Below, one piece after another: positions 33,517 to 45,478 of a stretch of DNA of 64,000 nucleotides; position 1 is the first letter of the stretch, and each line of letters starts with the position of its first letter. Made by a program: the position numbers and the translations under genes. The notes below the pieces were generated by a model. It ran no database searches, was not told where the DNA came from, and saw only the letters and a program-made list of their open reading frames with translations. Origin of the DNA: Anthostomella pinea (lineage: Eukaryota; Ascomycota; Sordariomycetes; Xylariales; Xylariaceae); assembly GCA_963556695.1 (NCBI GenBank), contig CAUWAG010000012.1, forward strand, positions 3,844,001-3,908,000. Direction: 5' to 3'.

Positions 33517-34867
33517 ATGGAGGCCTCGCTGCAGCGCAAGATAGAGCTCCAGACGCCCGAGGACCTGGCCTACCTGCTGGCCAACGTGCGACGCGCCGCG
33601 GCCGCGCGCATCGACGAGGCCTTCCCGCCGATGGTCGACGGCGCGCACGGCGAGGACGAGCTGCGGACGCGGATCGAGGAGCTGGTGAACGAGGTATGTT
33701 TATGCTTCCGTTTCTCATTGCTTTGTATTCTGTTTCTGTTGTTTTGCTTGCAGCAAAGTTGCTGTTGTTGCCGCCGTCGTTTTGGCTGCAGTGCACCTCG
33801 TGTCATGTCATCTCATATCCATCTATCTCATGGCACTCCAACACTTCCTCAATCCGATTCAGTGGAAGGGCCCCTGCTTGATCCTTGGCGGTCCGACCCT
33901 CCGTCCAGCTCACTCCTCGCCCTGTCCGGGCCAATTGCGGGAATACCTATCCAGTATCGTGCCGGGGAGGGGTTGGCACAGGCCGGGTTTATAAGTCGCA
34001 AAAGAAGGTTAATCTACCACATACGACCATAGGATTAGGAGAACTTGGCATCCCGTCCGCTCTGCCTTAAATAAGCCTGATACCGCCGGATTAGTAGTTG
34101 GGTCGGTGACGACCAGCGAATCCCCGGTGTTGTATGTTTTGTATTTTTGATTTTTTGCCTTTGTTCTATTTCCATTCTTCGGCTATCCCCTTATCGCATC
34201 TGTTCTGTACAATCTCCCAAGATCCCTTTTTCTTTTTTGTTTGGTCATTCCGGTCCGTAACGACTCCCCACTAACCACAAGCAACAAACAGTACATAGCC
34301 AAGACCTTCACCCTAGCAGCCCCCAACCTCTCCATCAACGGCCTCGACGTCGACACCGCGCGCGTCCTCTCTTCTTCCTCTTCCTCCTCCACCACTAACC
34401 CGTCCGAGCCCGAGGTCGTCTACGAGCCCTTCGACGCCCGCAAGCGCGCCCGCGTCGAGGACCTCACGGCGCAAGAAGAAAAACTACTCGGCGAGATCGC
34501 CAAGCTGAAACGGAGCGCCCCGGGCGCCGCGGCCGGCGCCTGGGCCGAAACTACAAAACGCGGCGTGCGCGAGGACGAGGAGGCGCTGGCGGCTGTGAAT
34601 GCGGCTACTATCACTTCTTCTGCGACGGCAGCTACGAATGGCGACGGTGTATGTAGCGGTAGTGGTAGCAGCGGTGGTGGTGGTAGTGGTGCTGGTGGTG
34701 CCAGTACTGGTCTGGACATCAAGAGCCTCGACCGACAAGCCGACGTGGAGAAGACCTACGCGGGCGCGGTCGGCGGCCTGGGCAGGCTGAAGAGGGAGAT
34801 GCCGGCCGTGGTGGCGCGCATGGAGAGGGCGAGGGGCGCGGGCGAGTATGTGGTTACCCAACGTTGA
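33517..34867 (+). CDS. NSL1: Kinetochore protein Mis14/Nsl1 (MIS12 complex)
   Basis: Two exons, 33517-33693 and 34292-34867, give 250 aa. Exon 1 (IELQTPEDLAYLLANVRRAA, ELRTRIEELVNE) and the start of exon 2 (YIAKTFTLAAPNLSINGLDV) form the conserved core of the fungal Mis14 domain, a subunit of the MIS12 complex that links centromeric chromatin to the Ndc80 and Knl1 microtubule-binding modules. The C-terminus is helical, with KSLDRQADVEKTY, and is interrupted by a Gly/Ser-rich linker (34660-34715). The intron is 598 nt, about ten times the usual length here, with a GTATGT donor and an ACTAAC branch; I see no coding exon inside it. Confidence 0.85.
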
Positions 34868-35585
34868 GGCATGTCGCTACATCGCTATATCACTACATCG
34901 CTACATGGATGGGTGGATGGGTGAATGAATTATAGATGAAAGGATGATAGGTGGGTGGGTGCATAGACGAAGAAGAGAGTGGAATTGATACCCATCCGAT
35001 CTTTATATCTGGCTGGCTGGCTCTTTGGCGAGGTCTTTTCGCACGAGATATGAGAACCTACCCAAGATTTGCGACGCAGCTAATTGCCCTGTGTGACGAG
35101 ACGTCGAGAACAGTGACAACACTGGAGGTGTTTTCATACTGCAGATGCTTCCTGTCTGGCGGTCGGCCTTCACAAGCTTACCTCTTTGGGGGTGTCATCC
35201 TGCATTGTGATGAACGAACGACAAGGTCCGTCGAGCTGGTAGGATCCGACGTCACAGGCGTGGGATAGCACTCATTCACGAGATGGGATAGAAACCTCAA
35301 AGTCGAAAGGTGTCCGTTGCCTGCTTTATATTTTCTGCCCATGTTGAGCGAGCCCAATCGAACCGGTGGAGAACATCTGTCTGGAAGTGACGTTGAATAA
35401 AATGCAATGGGAACCAAACAAGACCATGCCTACTGTCCCTGATCCCCACTCCTACGTATTCGCTCCGTTCCCGGCTAGCAGACAAACTTTCATCTCGCCT
35501 GAGATGAAGACCTCATCGAAATCTGAACACAATCCTAGAGCTGGTTCCGTCTAATGTATACCACCCTGCGTTCAAGCATCCTCCT
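34868..35585. other. Convergent intergenic region
   Basis: This lies between the 3' ends of the Nsl1 and SEC14-like genes. A short imperfect tandem of CGCTACAT lies at 34872-34905, followed by GGATGGGTG repeats. No gene was seen. Confidence 0.4.
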
Positions 35586-36911
35586 CTAGGCAGCGGCTGG
35601 TGCAGGTGCATTGAGCTCGTCGGATGAAGCAATTTGGACCTGGCCCTGGGCAGCGCCATTGCCAGTCCCGATCTCGGTGGGCTTGTTCTCGATGGTGGTG
35701 TCGTCCGCCTTCTTCTGCCACCATGCAGGCTTGGTCCACTCTGATTCTCTCCATGGGCCGGCGTCGCTGAGCTCGCACCCGCCTTGACATTTGCACTTAC
35801 CGCCATACTTCTCGGGCAGATTCTCGGCGGGAATCTGCGCCAGCAGGTCTTTCTTGTAGCTGCCGGTCAGAATGAAGATCTTGGAGGCGGTGACCGGATC
35901 CAAAAACCCCTTGACAAGGGGCCAAACCATCTTGCTTGTGATATAGCCTGCGTTGATGATGTACATACGGCCCAGGCGCTCCGGGTAGTTGGCGTTGCTC
36001 ATCGTAGATGCCATTCTGATGTAGGTTGCAAACTGTCCAGGGTTGAATATACTCAGCCCAGCAGCGTCCATGACCGTGCAGGACGTCTCAAGTAGGTGCC
36101 CGGCTTTGCGCGAGCAGGCCGGCAGCCTAGGGTCGACCATCTTCTCATACTCGACAGCTAGATTGAAGAGCATCTTGTCGAATGTGAAGCCCGCCTTGTG
36201 GAGAGCCGCGAGATCAACGCCACCAAGCTGTTCAAAGTAGCAAGGTCGTCCGTCCTAGAAGTCGTCAATTTAGTTACGGAGAACCATGACGACAAATTGG
36301 GGCCGCCTATACCTTGTCAGTCTTGTGGTAGAACTGTTTGTAGTACTTGGATAGGTTCTGCTTGAAGGAACCATCCTTGTCCCAATCGGCGATGGACATG
36401 TCTAGGTTGATAGGTTCCTTGGCTGGCGGGGGAGCGTTGCCGCTATGTTTCGCGTTGGTGGGCACTGGGTCTTCGAGCGAGAGTAGTCTGTATTCGCTGG
36501 TATCGTAGTCGTAGACCTTTACGGCCTTTCGCCATTCTTCGGATTCGAGGAACCTGTTCCGACGTGGCTCGTTAGATGTGATGTGGTATGGCTATCGAAG
36601 GGGTTGGGCTTGCTGACATATTCTTGGCCGCGTTCACGTCGAACTTGCGGGCCCTGAGGAATCGCAACTGTAACAGCCTTGGTCAACATTGCACAACCAA
36701 TGGAGGTGGTCTGCCATACCAACGTCAGGGTGTCGATACGCTGTGTTGCGCCTTCGCTCTCGAGCATCAAGCGGAGCTGGTTGACCTGAGCCTGCTGTTC
36801 CTTCGTCAAGTGGCCTGGTAGCCCAGGTCTCGCCTCGGCGGTGGCGGTGGGAAAGTCATAGTGGTCGTACTTGGGGTCCAACTCCATGGCGTCCTGTGTC
36901 GCGGTGGCCAT
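35586..36911 (-). CDS. SEC14-type phosphatidylinositol/phosphatidylcholine transfer protein
   Basis: Four exons, 36911-36720, 36667-36618, 36553-36313 and 36254-35586, give 383 aa. Introns of 52, 64 and 58 nt all keep phase. The CRAL-TRIO N domain (LRFLRARKFDVNAAKNM) is followed by the lipid-binding CRAL-TRIO domain: CYFEQLGGVDL, the stretch TSCTVMDAAGLSI, NYPERLGRMYIINAG and KIFILTGSYKKDLL. These are SEC14 family hallmarks; such proteins exchange PI and PC and support Golgi secretion. The tail after GGKCKCQGGCELSDAGPW is variable and probably disordered. Whether this is the essential SEC14 or a paralogue cannot be told without phylogeny. Confidence 0.9.
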
Positions 36912-37785
36912 GATTGATGATTGCCTTGTCGGAAAGATGGAATGTAGGCGTGGGTTCCGTTAAAGACAGAGACGAAGAGGGCGACGCTTGGGCAGGTCGT
37001 GTAGCGAAAAGGATGTTGCTCTAGGGATACCAAAGTCCGTCTGATGTCTGCCTGGGCCAACTTCAGGTTCGAGCATAGGAGGTGGTCAGGAGACGGCTGC
37101 TTGTGATTTTCCGAGTCAAGGTGTAGTAATGCCCGTGGCGGGGTCCAGGCCTTGTGGGCATCTGCCAGAATCTGGGCAGAGGGCGGTGGGCGGTGGGCTA
37201 GCCCGTAGCCTACATGTACCTAACGATGGGCATGTGTGGGCGGGCGTGTGTCTGAGTGGATAACCGTCAGTGGGCCAACGTCATTTCCACATCCAAATCT
37301 TGTCCCGCATTGGCGCTCATTGGCGCTCATTGGCGCAACAAAAGATTCCACGCTTTGTGTTACATAAGCATTCACCGACCAGTCTCCCCCTATTGCAATT
37401 GCAGAACATTCACTTCGTTCCTCGCCTGCATCAAGGTAACTTATCATTCGTCAGGTACCTTAGGTAGATTCCACCTATGCCTGCTTGCTGGAAGTTGCAT
37501 GTTTCGTGATGACAGTGTCCATAAATCGGACGCCCAAATCGTAGAACCTATGTATGCGTGGGACTTCCTGCGGGTCAGAAGCAGGGGGTGAATCTGTGGC
37601 AGATTCGGCGACGCCCCTGAGGGTAGGTAGATGCGGACCATTATACGGCATTTGTACCATCAACATCTTTCTTGACCTCGCTTCATGCCTCAGCCGGGCC
37701 CTAGGACCAGTCATGCATCAGCTTTACCTCGAGAGGGCTGCCAGCATTGTATCCTGTGTCATCCTAGCTTCCTGTCTCCAGCTCT
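36912..37785. other. Intergenic, no supported gene
   Basis: It holds the promoter of the SEC14-like gene on its left and the 3' region of the prefoldin gene on its right. A short direct repeat, TTGGCGCTCA, occurs at 37310-37330. Confidence 0.4.
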
Positions 37786-38763
37786 TCACCCATCCGGCTG
37801 GTCACCACCGGCTTTAGTCTCCTTCTCTTTACTATCGTCGTCGGCTTTCTCCTTGCGCTTCTGGACAACATCCCAATTGTACACTCGTGCTATTGCAACC
37901 TCCATGGTCTAAAAGTGCGGACGGTTAGATGTGTTTCGACAAGCACCGGAAAGCAAGAGTCCAACTCACTGTGATCTGTTCTCTCAGAAAATCCAGGTCC
38001 TCCTCACAGTTGGCATGGCTCTGCTTTGCAGCTGAGAGCTTGGATGTCAGAAGCGTCTCAGCTTCGTCGATGGGATATGAAAGCATCACGTTGGCCTATC
38101 AAGCAATTGTCAGCAAGAAGGCCGCCGTGAGGACCGCGTCTTGTGCGAGCCATGCGCTTTTGGACCTACCCCTAGCCATAGATACACTTCATCCGTCGGC
38201 GGTATAGATGCTTTGGCAAACAGGGTATCGTTGAGTTCGAACGTCGTCTCGATCGGGTCTGAGTCGTCCTGCCATGCGTTCTCGTTTCAGCGTGGGCCCT
38301 CTGCGCGGTCTCGAAATAGCCTACCGTTCTTGTCTTGAGGAATCGAACTGTCTCCAGGGTCTTCTGGATATCGGGCATTTTGTCATTCAGCCCAGCAATT
38401 CGCCGTTGCAAATTCAACTCCATAAACTGATATTTGCTGCGAGCGCCGATATCAGCCAATCAATGTCCAGTCACCCGACCGCATCACACACATTCCCCCG
38501 AACAACGCCTGCATATGGTCCCAAAAGGGGAGCGACATACGATATCATTTCCTGGAAGCTTCGCAAGGTCGCTTCGACCTCATTCCTGGACGAAACATAG
38601 TCTTCGACCTTGTCGACAAATGGCGCAAAGGGGATGCCCCGGAGATTCGTGGGCGCGGGATCTTGGCTACGTCACGAACTCGAAGTATCAGTAAAAGCCC
38701 GCGGCTTGGAAATGCCGTGGTTCAAACGTACCCGGCTGCCGTCTCCTTGCCCTTAGTTGACAT
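37786..38763 (-). CDS. Prefoldin subunit 3 (VBP1/Pac10-like)
   Basis: This is an alpha-type subunit of the hexameric prefoldin chaperone, which hands unfolded actin and tubulin to the CCT chaperonin. Six exons, 38763-38732, 38666-38541, 38436-38325, 38268-38170, 38095-37970 and 37908-37786, give 205 aa, the family's usual length. All five introns (65, 104, 56, 74 and 61 nt) are phase-consistent. Key segments are NLRGIPFAPFVDKVEDYV, SKYQFMELNLQRRIAGLNDK (first coiled-coil helix), TTFELNDTLFAKA and DEVYLWLGANVMLSYPIDEA (beta hairpins), then a second long helix ending TTMEVAIARVYNWDV. The gene is intact. A first exon of only 32 nt makes it easy to miss. Confidence 0.9.
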
Positions 38764-39591
38764 GCTACAGATTCTTTCCAAAGCCCTTCACCCTCGGCAT
38801 CAGGCCAGGAGGAGAGGAACACGCCGAAGGAAAGGAGTGGAGGCAATTCGACAATCAGGTTCAGCCGTAGGAGGGAGATGTCGTAGAACTAGAAATTTCG
38901 GCAATGATAGCTTCGGTGTGTTGGCGTGTAGGTGGGCAAAGGCTGAAGCGGGGCAGAGCTCATCACCAGCGCCGCAGCGGGCGGCAGCGCGAGGTCAATT
39001 GACAATTGAAATTCGAGGGTGGGGCAGACTGATTACCTAAGGTAAGAAACCGTTCGCGAGCGTACTTCCCCTCAAGTGGTTGGGTCTTGAGAATGAGTGG
39101 TTCTACAGGCCAGCTGGGCCCACACCCGAACCTCCATCCTACAACACCAACTTCAGAGGCATTTGCGGTCCGTGATCGAGTCAAAAACTGTGCATTAACG
39201 TTGTTAATGGGATTTTTCTTTCTTCCATGGTAAGTTAGGTAAATACACCGGGCCACTTTAGATGCTCCAACCAGAAGGGGCGCATACAAGCTAACTAGAG
39301 GTTTAACAGATATCCTTGCTGTCAGGTTCCGTACACCCACTTGTCCCAATAATATGGAATCCTAGTCGGATCACCAGAAGGCACTCTGATACTGATCTCC
39401 ATTTCCAGCAGCGCCTTGCACAGGAAGCTAGCATTTCTGATAACTACTTTGAGGTCTCGATACACGCTTCCAAACCTCAGTATCGCTCTATGATCTGGTT
39501 TGTGGGGAATATTCCTATCCGGCATTTGGTCAAAGGGACGGATATTGCAGGTTTGTCCTCCGTTGCCATATGCAAACCAATCGACGAAAAG
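38764..39591. other. Intergenic, no supported gene
   Basis: This region lies between the prefoldin start and the 3' end of the HET gene. The fragmentary frames are not recognised. Confidence 0.4.
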
Positions 39592-41453
39592 TCACTGCGA
39601 GCTGGATTTTACCAGGGACACAACGCCCCTAGCGTCGTTTGAAGGTGAAGACACCTCTCTGTCTGTGTAAGTACTGGACACGGGCTTTACGTGCTTGATC
39701 CTCCACTGGCCTCCGTCACAGTCGACGACATCCTTCACTCGCGGTGGTGGTAGTCCATATAGATGGGGCACCTTGTCGACATCAGCGTATATATGGCGAT
39801 TCGAGATAATGATCCGCCTCCTTTGCGCGGTTCTGAGATCCACTTCCTGCTGCCACTCACGCCAATCAATCGGCTCGTATTTCGGGTTGCCATCTTGAAA
39901 ATACGTCAAGACGATCACTCTTTTAGACACATATCGGGGTGACTCACCATCATCACTCTCGTCGACTTGCTCGGTGAACGTCTCACCATCATCACGCTCG
40001 TCAACTGAGGCAGCGTACAAGATACCCTTGTCAGTAGAGTTCCCAGGCTTCACTGCCATAATGACGAAAGGTATCTGCCTGTCATAGATTTCGGATCCGG
40101 GCTGTTGCCTGAGGATAATCGCTGGCCTTGTCAAGGGATTGCTGCCAAGCTTACAGTCAAGGACGCATAACTCGCTTGGCATCAACCCCAAGGTTGAAGC
40201 GTCGAAACCACAAAGCAGCAGGTTCGCTTGTAGTCCCTCTGGAAGAACAAGTATGCGTGCACTCGTCTCGTCGTCGTTGCCGCAAATGCCCTTGAGGCTC
40301 CACCGAGGCTTGATGCCGATCTGACGAAATTAGGAGGGTTTGCTTGGCAAACTTGCGCGTTCAGGAACGTCAAGAACAGTCGCACACCAGGCCAAGATTG
40401 ACTGGTCATCAGACCGTCGGATGATCTCCTCCTGCAGACGATAAAAGGCTTTCTCCTTCTCCCCATAGAAAAGGGGCATGTTGACGTCGAATAATCCCAC
40501 TGTGGTCAGAGGTCAGTGCCTTCCTGTAAAACGTCAGACCAGGGGCGAGCTCACTCAGGCAATACGCCAAATCTTCCTCTCTCGTCGTTTCGCGTCTCGA
40601 TGCCCATGACATGATCGTTGCCGTACTCACGGAGTTGAGAACTCGACGAATCATGTCCTGGTTGTGATTCTGGGCGCCACAAGTGCAAATGTACGTCATC
40701 CAGTTTTCCTCCATGACATGATCTTTCTTCATGACATGATCTGCCCATTGTGCGGGAATCGGGTTGTGCCCGTGTCTCAATACCTCCTCGTCTATTCCGG
40801 TAATCGACGATAGGGTGGCGACCATTGAGAAGCGGTCGTTGATATACTCCCAGTCCTTGTTGAAGAACTTCACATTCTGGGGTGTGACGAGCTAGTACAC
40901 GCGCTCATTTCAGCAAGACTTGCACATGCAGACTCTCAAGAGCGCCCTGAGAGCAGAAGCAAACCCACGAGGCATATTACATGACTGTGTCAAAGGGTGA
41001 GAATGATGAGTTCCTGCTAATTACCCCACCAGTAGAAGGATCCTTATGAACGGTACCGACCTCTTGAAGCGTCCAGCCACGGGTGAACCATTTACTGGAC
41101 CCGAGGTCCCCTTCCCCATGAATGTCGTCAAGGATCGCATAACAGACGTCGGCCCTCAGATACCATTGGAATATGGAGTTGAGGGACTCGGTAAGCTCGG
41201 AGCTGCTGGTCTTGTCTATGCAACAGTTATCGATCCAGATGTACCTGTATTCGTTTTTTGCGCGCTTTCACGCAGCTTTCTTGATCTTATTACCGCCCGG
41301 CATGGTCAGCCAAACCGAAGGCTCGTTATACTCGACATCTGCGAACAGGAGCTCGCCTTCCGAAGTCCACCTATGAGACAGGATGGCATACGGCGGCTTC
41401 TCCTGCCTATCGTGGGTTTCGAGCGTCAATGTCTCCGTATTCATGAGACGCAT
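39592..41453 (-). pseudogene. HET-domain gene with two internal stops
   Basis: Exons 41453-41061, 40891-40555 and 40499-39592 (introns 169 and 55 nt) make one phase-consistent frame of 546 codons. It is broken by TGA at 41270-41268 and TAA at 40332-40330. The HET domain is otherwise complete: MRLMNTETLTLE, YAILSHRW, IWIDNCCIDKTSS, WFTRGWTLQELV, then AYCLMGLFDVNMPLFYGE across intron 2, and RLQEEIIRRSDDQSILAW. HET proteins trigger death of fused cells of unlike genotype. Both stops are single transitions from sense codons (CGA, CAA). The C-terminal part has a duplicated DERDDGET/DESDDGES segment. It could be an inactive allele rather than an old relic, since all splice sites remain. Confidence 0.8.
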
Positions 41454-42747
41454 GGCGGCAGTCTCTCGGCATTGGAGGAAGCAGGCGATAATGGTAGTAA
41501 TCAACTACACGACGTCAACTACCTAGGTATGAAGGGGGAATTCAAGCCCACATTATACGGCAGGACAACACCCAGACACAGGTTACAACGCAATTATATG
41601 AGAGAAGCACGATGACCGCCTGCATGCTTCGCCACCCTCTGTCTGACGAATCTTACATCGATTTCCCTGGAACAAGCACGGGACCGGCGTGCAACCCAAT
41701 ATGTTTGTGTCTTCCGCGACCAACCACCCTCGATGGCAGGTTAGACCAGAAGCAGAATGACACGAAGAAGACATCTAAGATGGCAAGCACCCGTTGGCGC
41801 TCACCTTCTGAGCTTCTCTTGGGTTTTCGTCGTTCCGTCCACAAGTGAGAGTGAGAAATATGGTCGCTTGATCGTGAGCGCCAGCGAATGACTTCCCCGT
41901 CCGAGACTGGGGTCAATCAGGCCTGCCAGTCAACCTGAGCGGCCCAGCTCGGCTGGCTGCAGACATGACGAATTGCCGTGGAACAGGGGCCTCCGGAGCG
42001 AGTGACGAACGTCGGCTGGTTTCCAGGGTGCTTTCAATGAGAAGAGCTTTGTCATCGCGAGCCATGCGCCAATTGATTCGATTCTGCCACAACAGGGCAT
42101 TTGCTGTGGAATATTCAAACTCAATAGGATAAAAACCACGGAAGGGATGGGTATTAAGTATGATACTAATCATCTCAGAGCCCAAGTATGAGCACCAAGC
42201 CGAACACCGGAGTTGGAATGGACCGAGTAATGACCCAACTAAGAAACCCTATACCGGGACGCACCCGGTGTGAGCCCTTGGGCAGATTGATGTGCTGGAA
42301 CAGCGTGTTGAAGCGTTGAAGCGATTGACCAGCTATTACTACACCGAGCAGTTCTACCAGATATGCAGTCACCTCTGTCCGAGACGTCAGCATGGTGCTA
42401 TCACAGCCCGTCGCTCACATAAGCGTCATTCCTACAACGAGCAGTTCTACCGGATACGGAACCACCATGTCAGCATGTTGTCTCGCTCTTTTTGATGAAC
42501 CCGCCAGTTTAATAAGGGGCGCAGACATGAGTGCCGTTCAACAATGGCGTGTTATCGAAGGGCCGAGCGGCAGTGAGCCAGATGTTGCGGTGAAGCTCCC
42601 CTCGCGGTTGGATGGTACGCCCACCCTGGTTGAGTATTAAACGTCTAATTCTTCCTCGTTTGGAATATTTCTCGGCCAGAGCGTCTCATCTCCCTTTCAC
42701 CCTGGAGTAGACCAATATCGCGCGCGTTCATCATCAGTACCATCATC
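41454..42747. other. Intergenic, no supported gene
   Basis: This is a divergent promoter region between the HET gene and the monooxygenase. An imperfect duplication (ACGAGCAGTTCTACCGGATA-like blocks) occurs at 42340-42370 and 42430-42465. Confidence 0.4.
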
Positions 42748-44582
42748 ATGACAGGAAGAGAGAAAGTCGCTGTCATAGGGGCTGGGGCCCTGGGCCTCAT
42801 GGCTCTCAAACAATTTAGAGAGGATGGTTTTGAGGCCGTCGCGTTCGAAACAAGGCCGTACGTTGCCGGTCTGTGGAAAGACACGGATGACAGCACGATA
42901 TCCGTTCTTGCCACGACCATCCTCAACACCAGCAAGTTTCGAGCAGCAATCTCCGACTTCCCGTTCCCCGAGGAGGCCGATGTGTATCCCACAGCTGCGC
43001 AGACCCATGCTTACCTCGAGGGCTACGCTGACCATTTCGAACTTCGAGAACACATCCACCTCAACCACAAGGTGGAGCATATCCTCCGGGAACAAGATCG
43101 CTGGATCTTGCAGGTTCAGGACACGAAGACAGGCACGATCAGCACTCGTCGTTTCGATCGCGTCTGTGTTGCCACCGGCACCTTCACCACCCCTCGACGG
43201 CCGAAACTGGCCGGCATCGAGAACTTCACCGGCAAGGTGCTCGTACGTGTAGAATCATCCCATCACAAGACCCTGAGGCTTGGTTTCGAGAAAAAGTTTT
43301 GTCGGTCCCTTCATCTAGAAATTTGCCATGCGGGTTTAAAGACAAGATATTAACGTACACGCAGCACAGCATCGACTTCCACGGATCCGAGCCCTTCAAC
43401 GGCGACAACGTCCTGGTGATTGGGATGCATGCTACTGCGCAGGACGTGACCAACGTGCTCTCCGAGTCGGCGAAGCATGTCTACCTCAGTCACCGCCACG
43501 GCCTGCTCATGTTGCCACGGTACAACGACAAGGGCGAGGCCTATGACACCGCTCAGAGGCTACCGCTGGTGATGCTGCAGAACTGGTTCCAGTCGCATCT
43601 GCCGGGCCTGTGGACCTACATGGTAGACCGAAGGCTGGACGCCACGTCCAGCAAGGCATTCCCAGACTTGCCTGATGAGTGGGGGTTGACGCCGAGACCA
43701 TCCATAGCCACCGCGACGCCTTTCCGCGCCGACACGTTCTACCCGTTTCTGAAGTCGGGCTTTGCAGAGCCGGTGCCGGCTGTGGCCCGGGTCCTTGGCC
43801 CGAGGACGGTCGAGCTCACCAATGGTCGGGTCTTGCGGGACATTGACACGATACTGTATTGCACCGGCTACAACCAGAATATCCCGGCGAGTCTCATTCC
43901 GTCTTCGACACCCGACCCCAGCGGAGGAGACCCGGCAACCACCACCGCACCATCCCCCTTTCACCCGTTCCCCGACGGGCCCGGACACGAACCCCGGCTG
44001 TACATGAACATATTTCCCTTGGCTTCGGACCCCGCTGCCCGGAATTCGCTTGCGTTCCTCGGCCAGGCGTCCTTCCTCTACCCCGGTCTGGTGCAGTTCG
44101 AGCTGCAGGCAATGGCCGTCAGCCAGGTCTGGCGGGCGGTCCGAAGCCTGCCGCCGCACGCCGAGATGCTAGCCTGGCACGCGGCGAATCTCAGACACCG
44201 GGAGGCGCTGATGCGGAGGTACGGCGGCAGCCACGACGGCACGTTCTACGTGGGCCTGCTTCCCGGCGAGGTCATGCTCCCCTGGCTCGACAGCACGGCC
44301 GGTACCGGCATCTTCGAGCATTTCGGGGGCAAGTTCAACGGTATGTTCAACCGTCGCGCCTGGCGGCTGTGGTGGCACGACCGCGAGCTGTACGACCTCT
44401 GCGTCAAGGGGATTCTCAGCCCGACGGTTTATCGTGCTTTCCCCGCTGGTGGGCGGAGGGCCTTGCCTAGGGACGAGGTCGTACGGGCGTTGAAGAGGGA
44501 CAACGAAGTTTATGAGCGAGCTGTATTGGCGAGGCAGAAGGGATTTCCTGTGTCTAATGCGGACCACGAGCATGTTGAGTAG
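42748..44582 (+). CDS. FAD-dependent monooxygenase, FMO-like
   Basis: Two exons, 42748-43242 and 43365-44582 (intron 122 nt), give 570 aa. The N-terminal GAGALGLMALK is the FAD-binding GxGxxG motif. The FMO/Baeyer-Villiger fingerprint FxGxxxHxxxF (FTGKVLHSIDF) is assembled exactly across the intron, which supports the splice. The second Rossmann motif is VIGMHATAQD in place of the usual GxGxSG/A, so NADPH binding may be atypical. DTILYCTGY is the conserved C-terminal FMO motif. Such enzymes oxygenate soft nucleophiles in xenobiotic or secondary metabolism; no metabolite cluster is visible around it. Confidence 0.85.
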
Positions 44583-45478
44583 GATGGCGGATCTTACTGA
44601 TGGACATCCATCCCACCTGTCGCGTGGACAGCGCCTTGGGGATACCGGATTGCTTCTATCATGCATCCACCCACCTGCCCGCTTCACCTATATGACAGAG
44701 TCTCACACGCGGCCGCCAATGTGAGAGGAATGAATGGTTTTCTTCTCCTTTTTCTTGTTCTGGTTTCATTACCCAGCTGCTTGGACAGACAATTAGTGCC
44801 GCCGACTACATCTTCTGCAGCGACTGACGATGACACGGGGCACAACGCCCCCCCCAAAAAAACCGAGTGGACTGATTGAATGAAGAGCCGAGCGAAGAAG
44901 TAACCCGGGTAGAGACCTCCGAATAAGAGACCCGAGGCAAGCATGGGCAGGCCCTGCCTAGCCACGCAACTATGAATGCCATGCTTACAACCTTAACACC
45001 CACATGTAGTAGCATGATCACAAGCCGGACGGCGCCCAGTCCAGTCATGACTTCAAATTTTCATTCCCAGTGGGCCTCCGATGGATTCGGAGGATATGGA
45101 CTAGGCTGCTAGCAGATGGACAATGTCGGCATCTTCGTCATATTCACTGCTCGCTCGCCCGTCAGGTATCGGACAATAGCCATGCAATCATGGACTAGCA
45201 TTCACGAAAATGAGAACAGGACTTCAAGAGACTTGTACATTCAAGTGGTCAGACAACCACTTCACGTGATATGTGAATATACAGCCAACCTATACATGAT
45301 TTTAAGCTGCGTGAGAGTCATCGCATCTCGTAGGTATCGTGGCAATGATGAAAACGCCGTCCTATTTCGCGATATGGTATCATCCAAAAATTCCAAGCCC
45401 AATCCTGACGCCTGCCCAATGCATCCTTTGACCCGCTCCGCTATCAAAAACGTGTAGATGTGAAAGGCCCGAGATACT
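44583..45478. other. Convergent intergenic region
   Basis: This lies between the 3' ends of the monooxygenase and frq. No gene was recognised. If an frq antisense transcript exists, as qrf does in Neurospora, its promoter would be expected here. Confidence 0.4.

Noticed and set aside
34420..34861. Minus-strand ORFs over Nsl1 exon 2
   Set aside because: They are low-complexity antisense reads of Ala/Ser/Gly codons.
40500..40554. Apparent frameshift in the HET gene before the FDVNMPL motif
   Set aside because: It is explained by a 55-nt intron whose removal gives the family motif AYCLMGLFDVNMPL.
41046..41615. Long plus-strand ORF (189 codons)
   Set aside because: It is the antisense shadow of the HET gene exon 1 and its upstream region, which has clear domain motifs on the minus strand.
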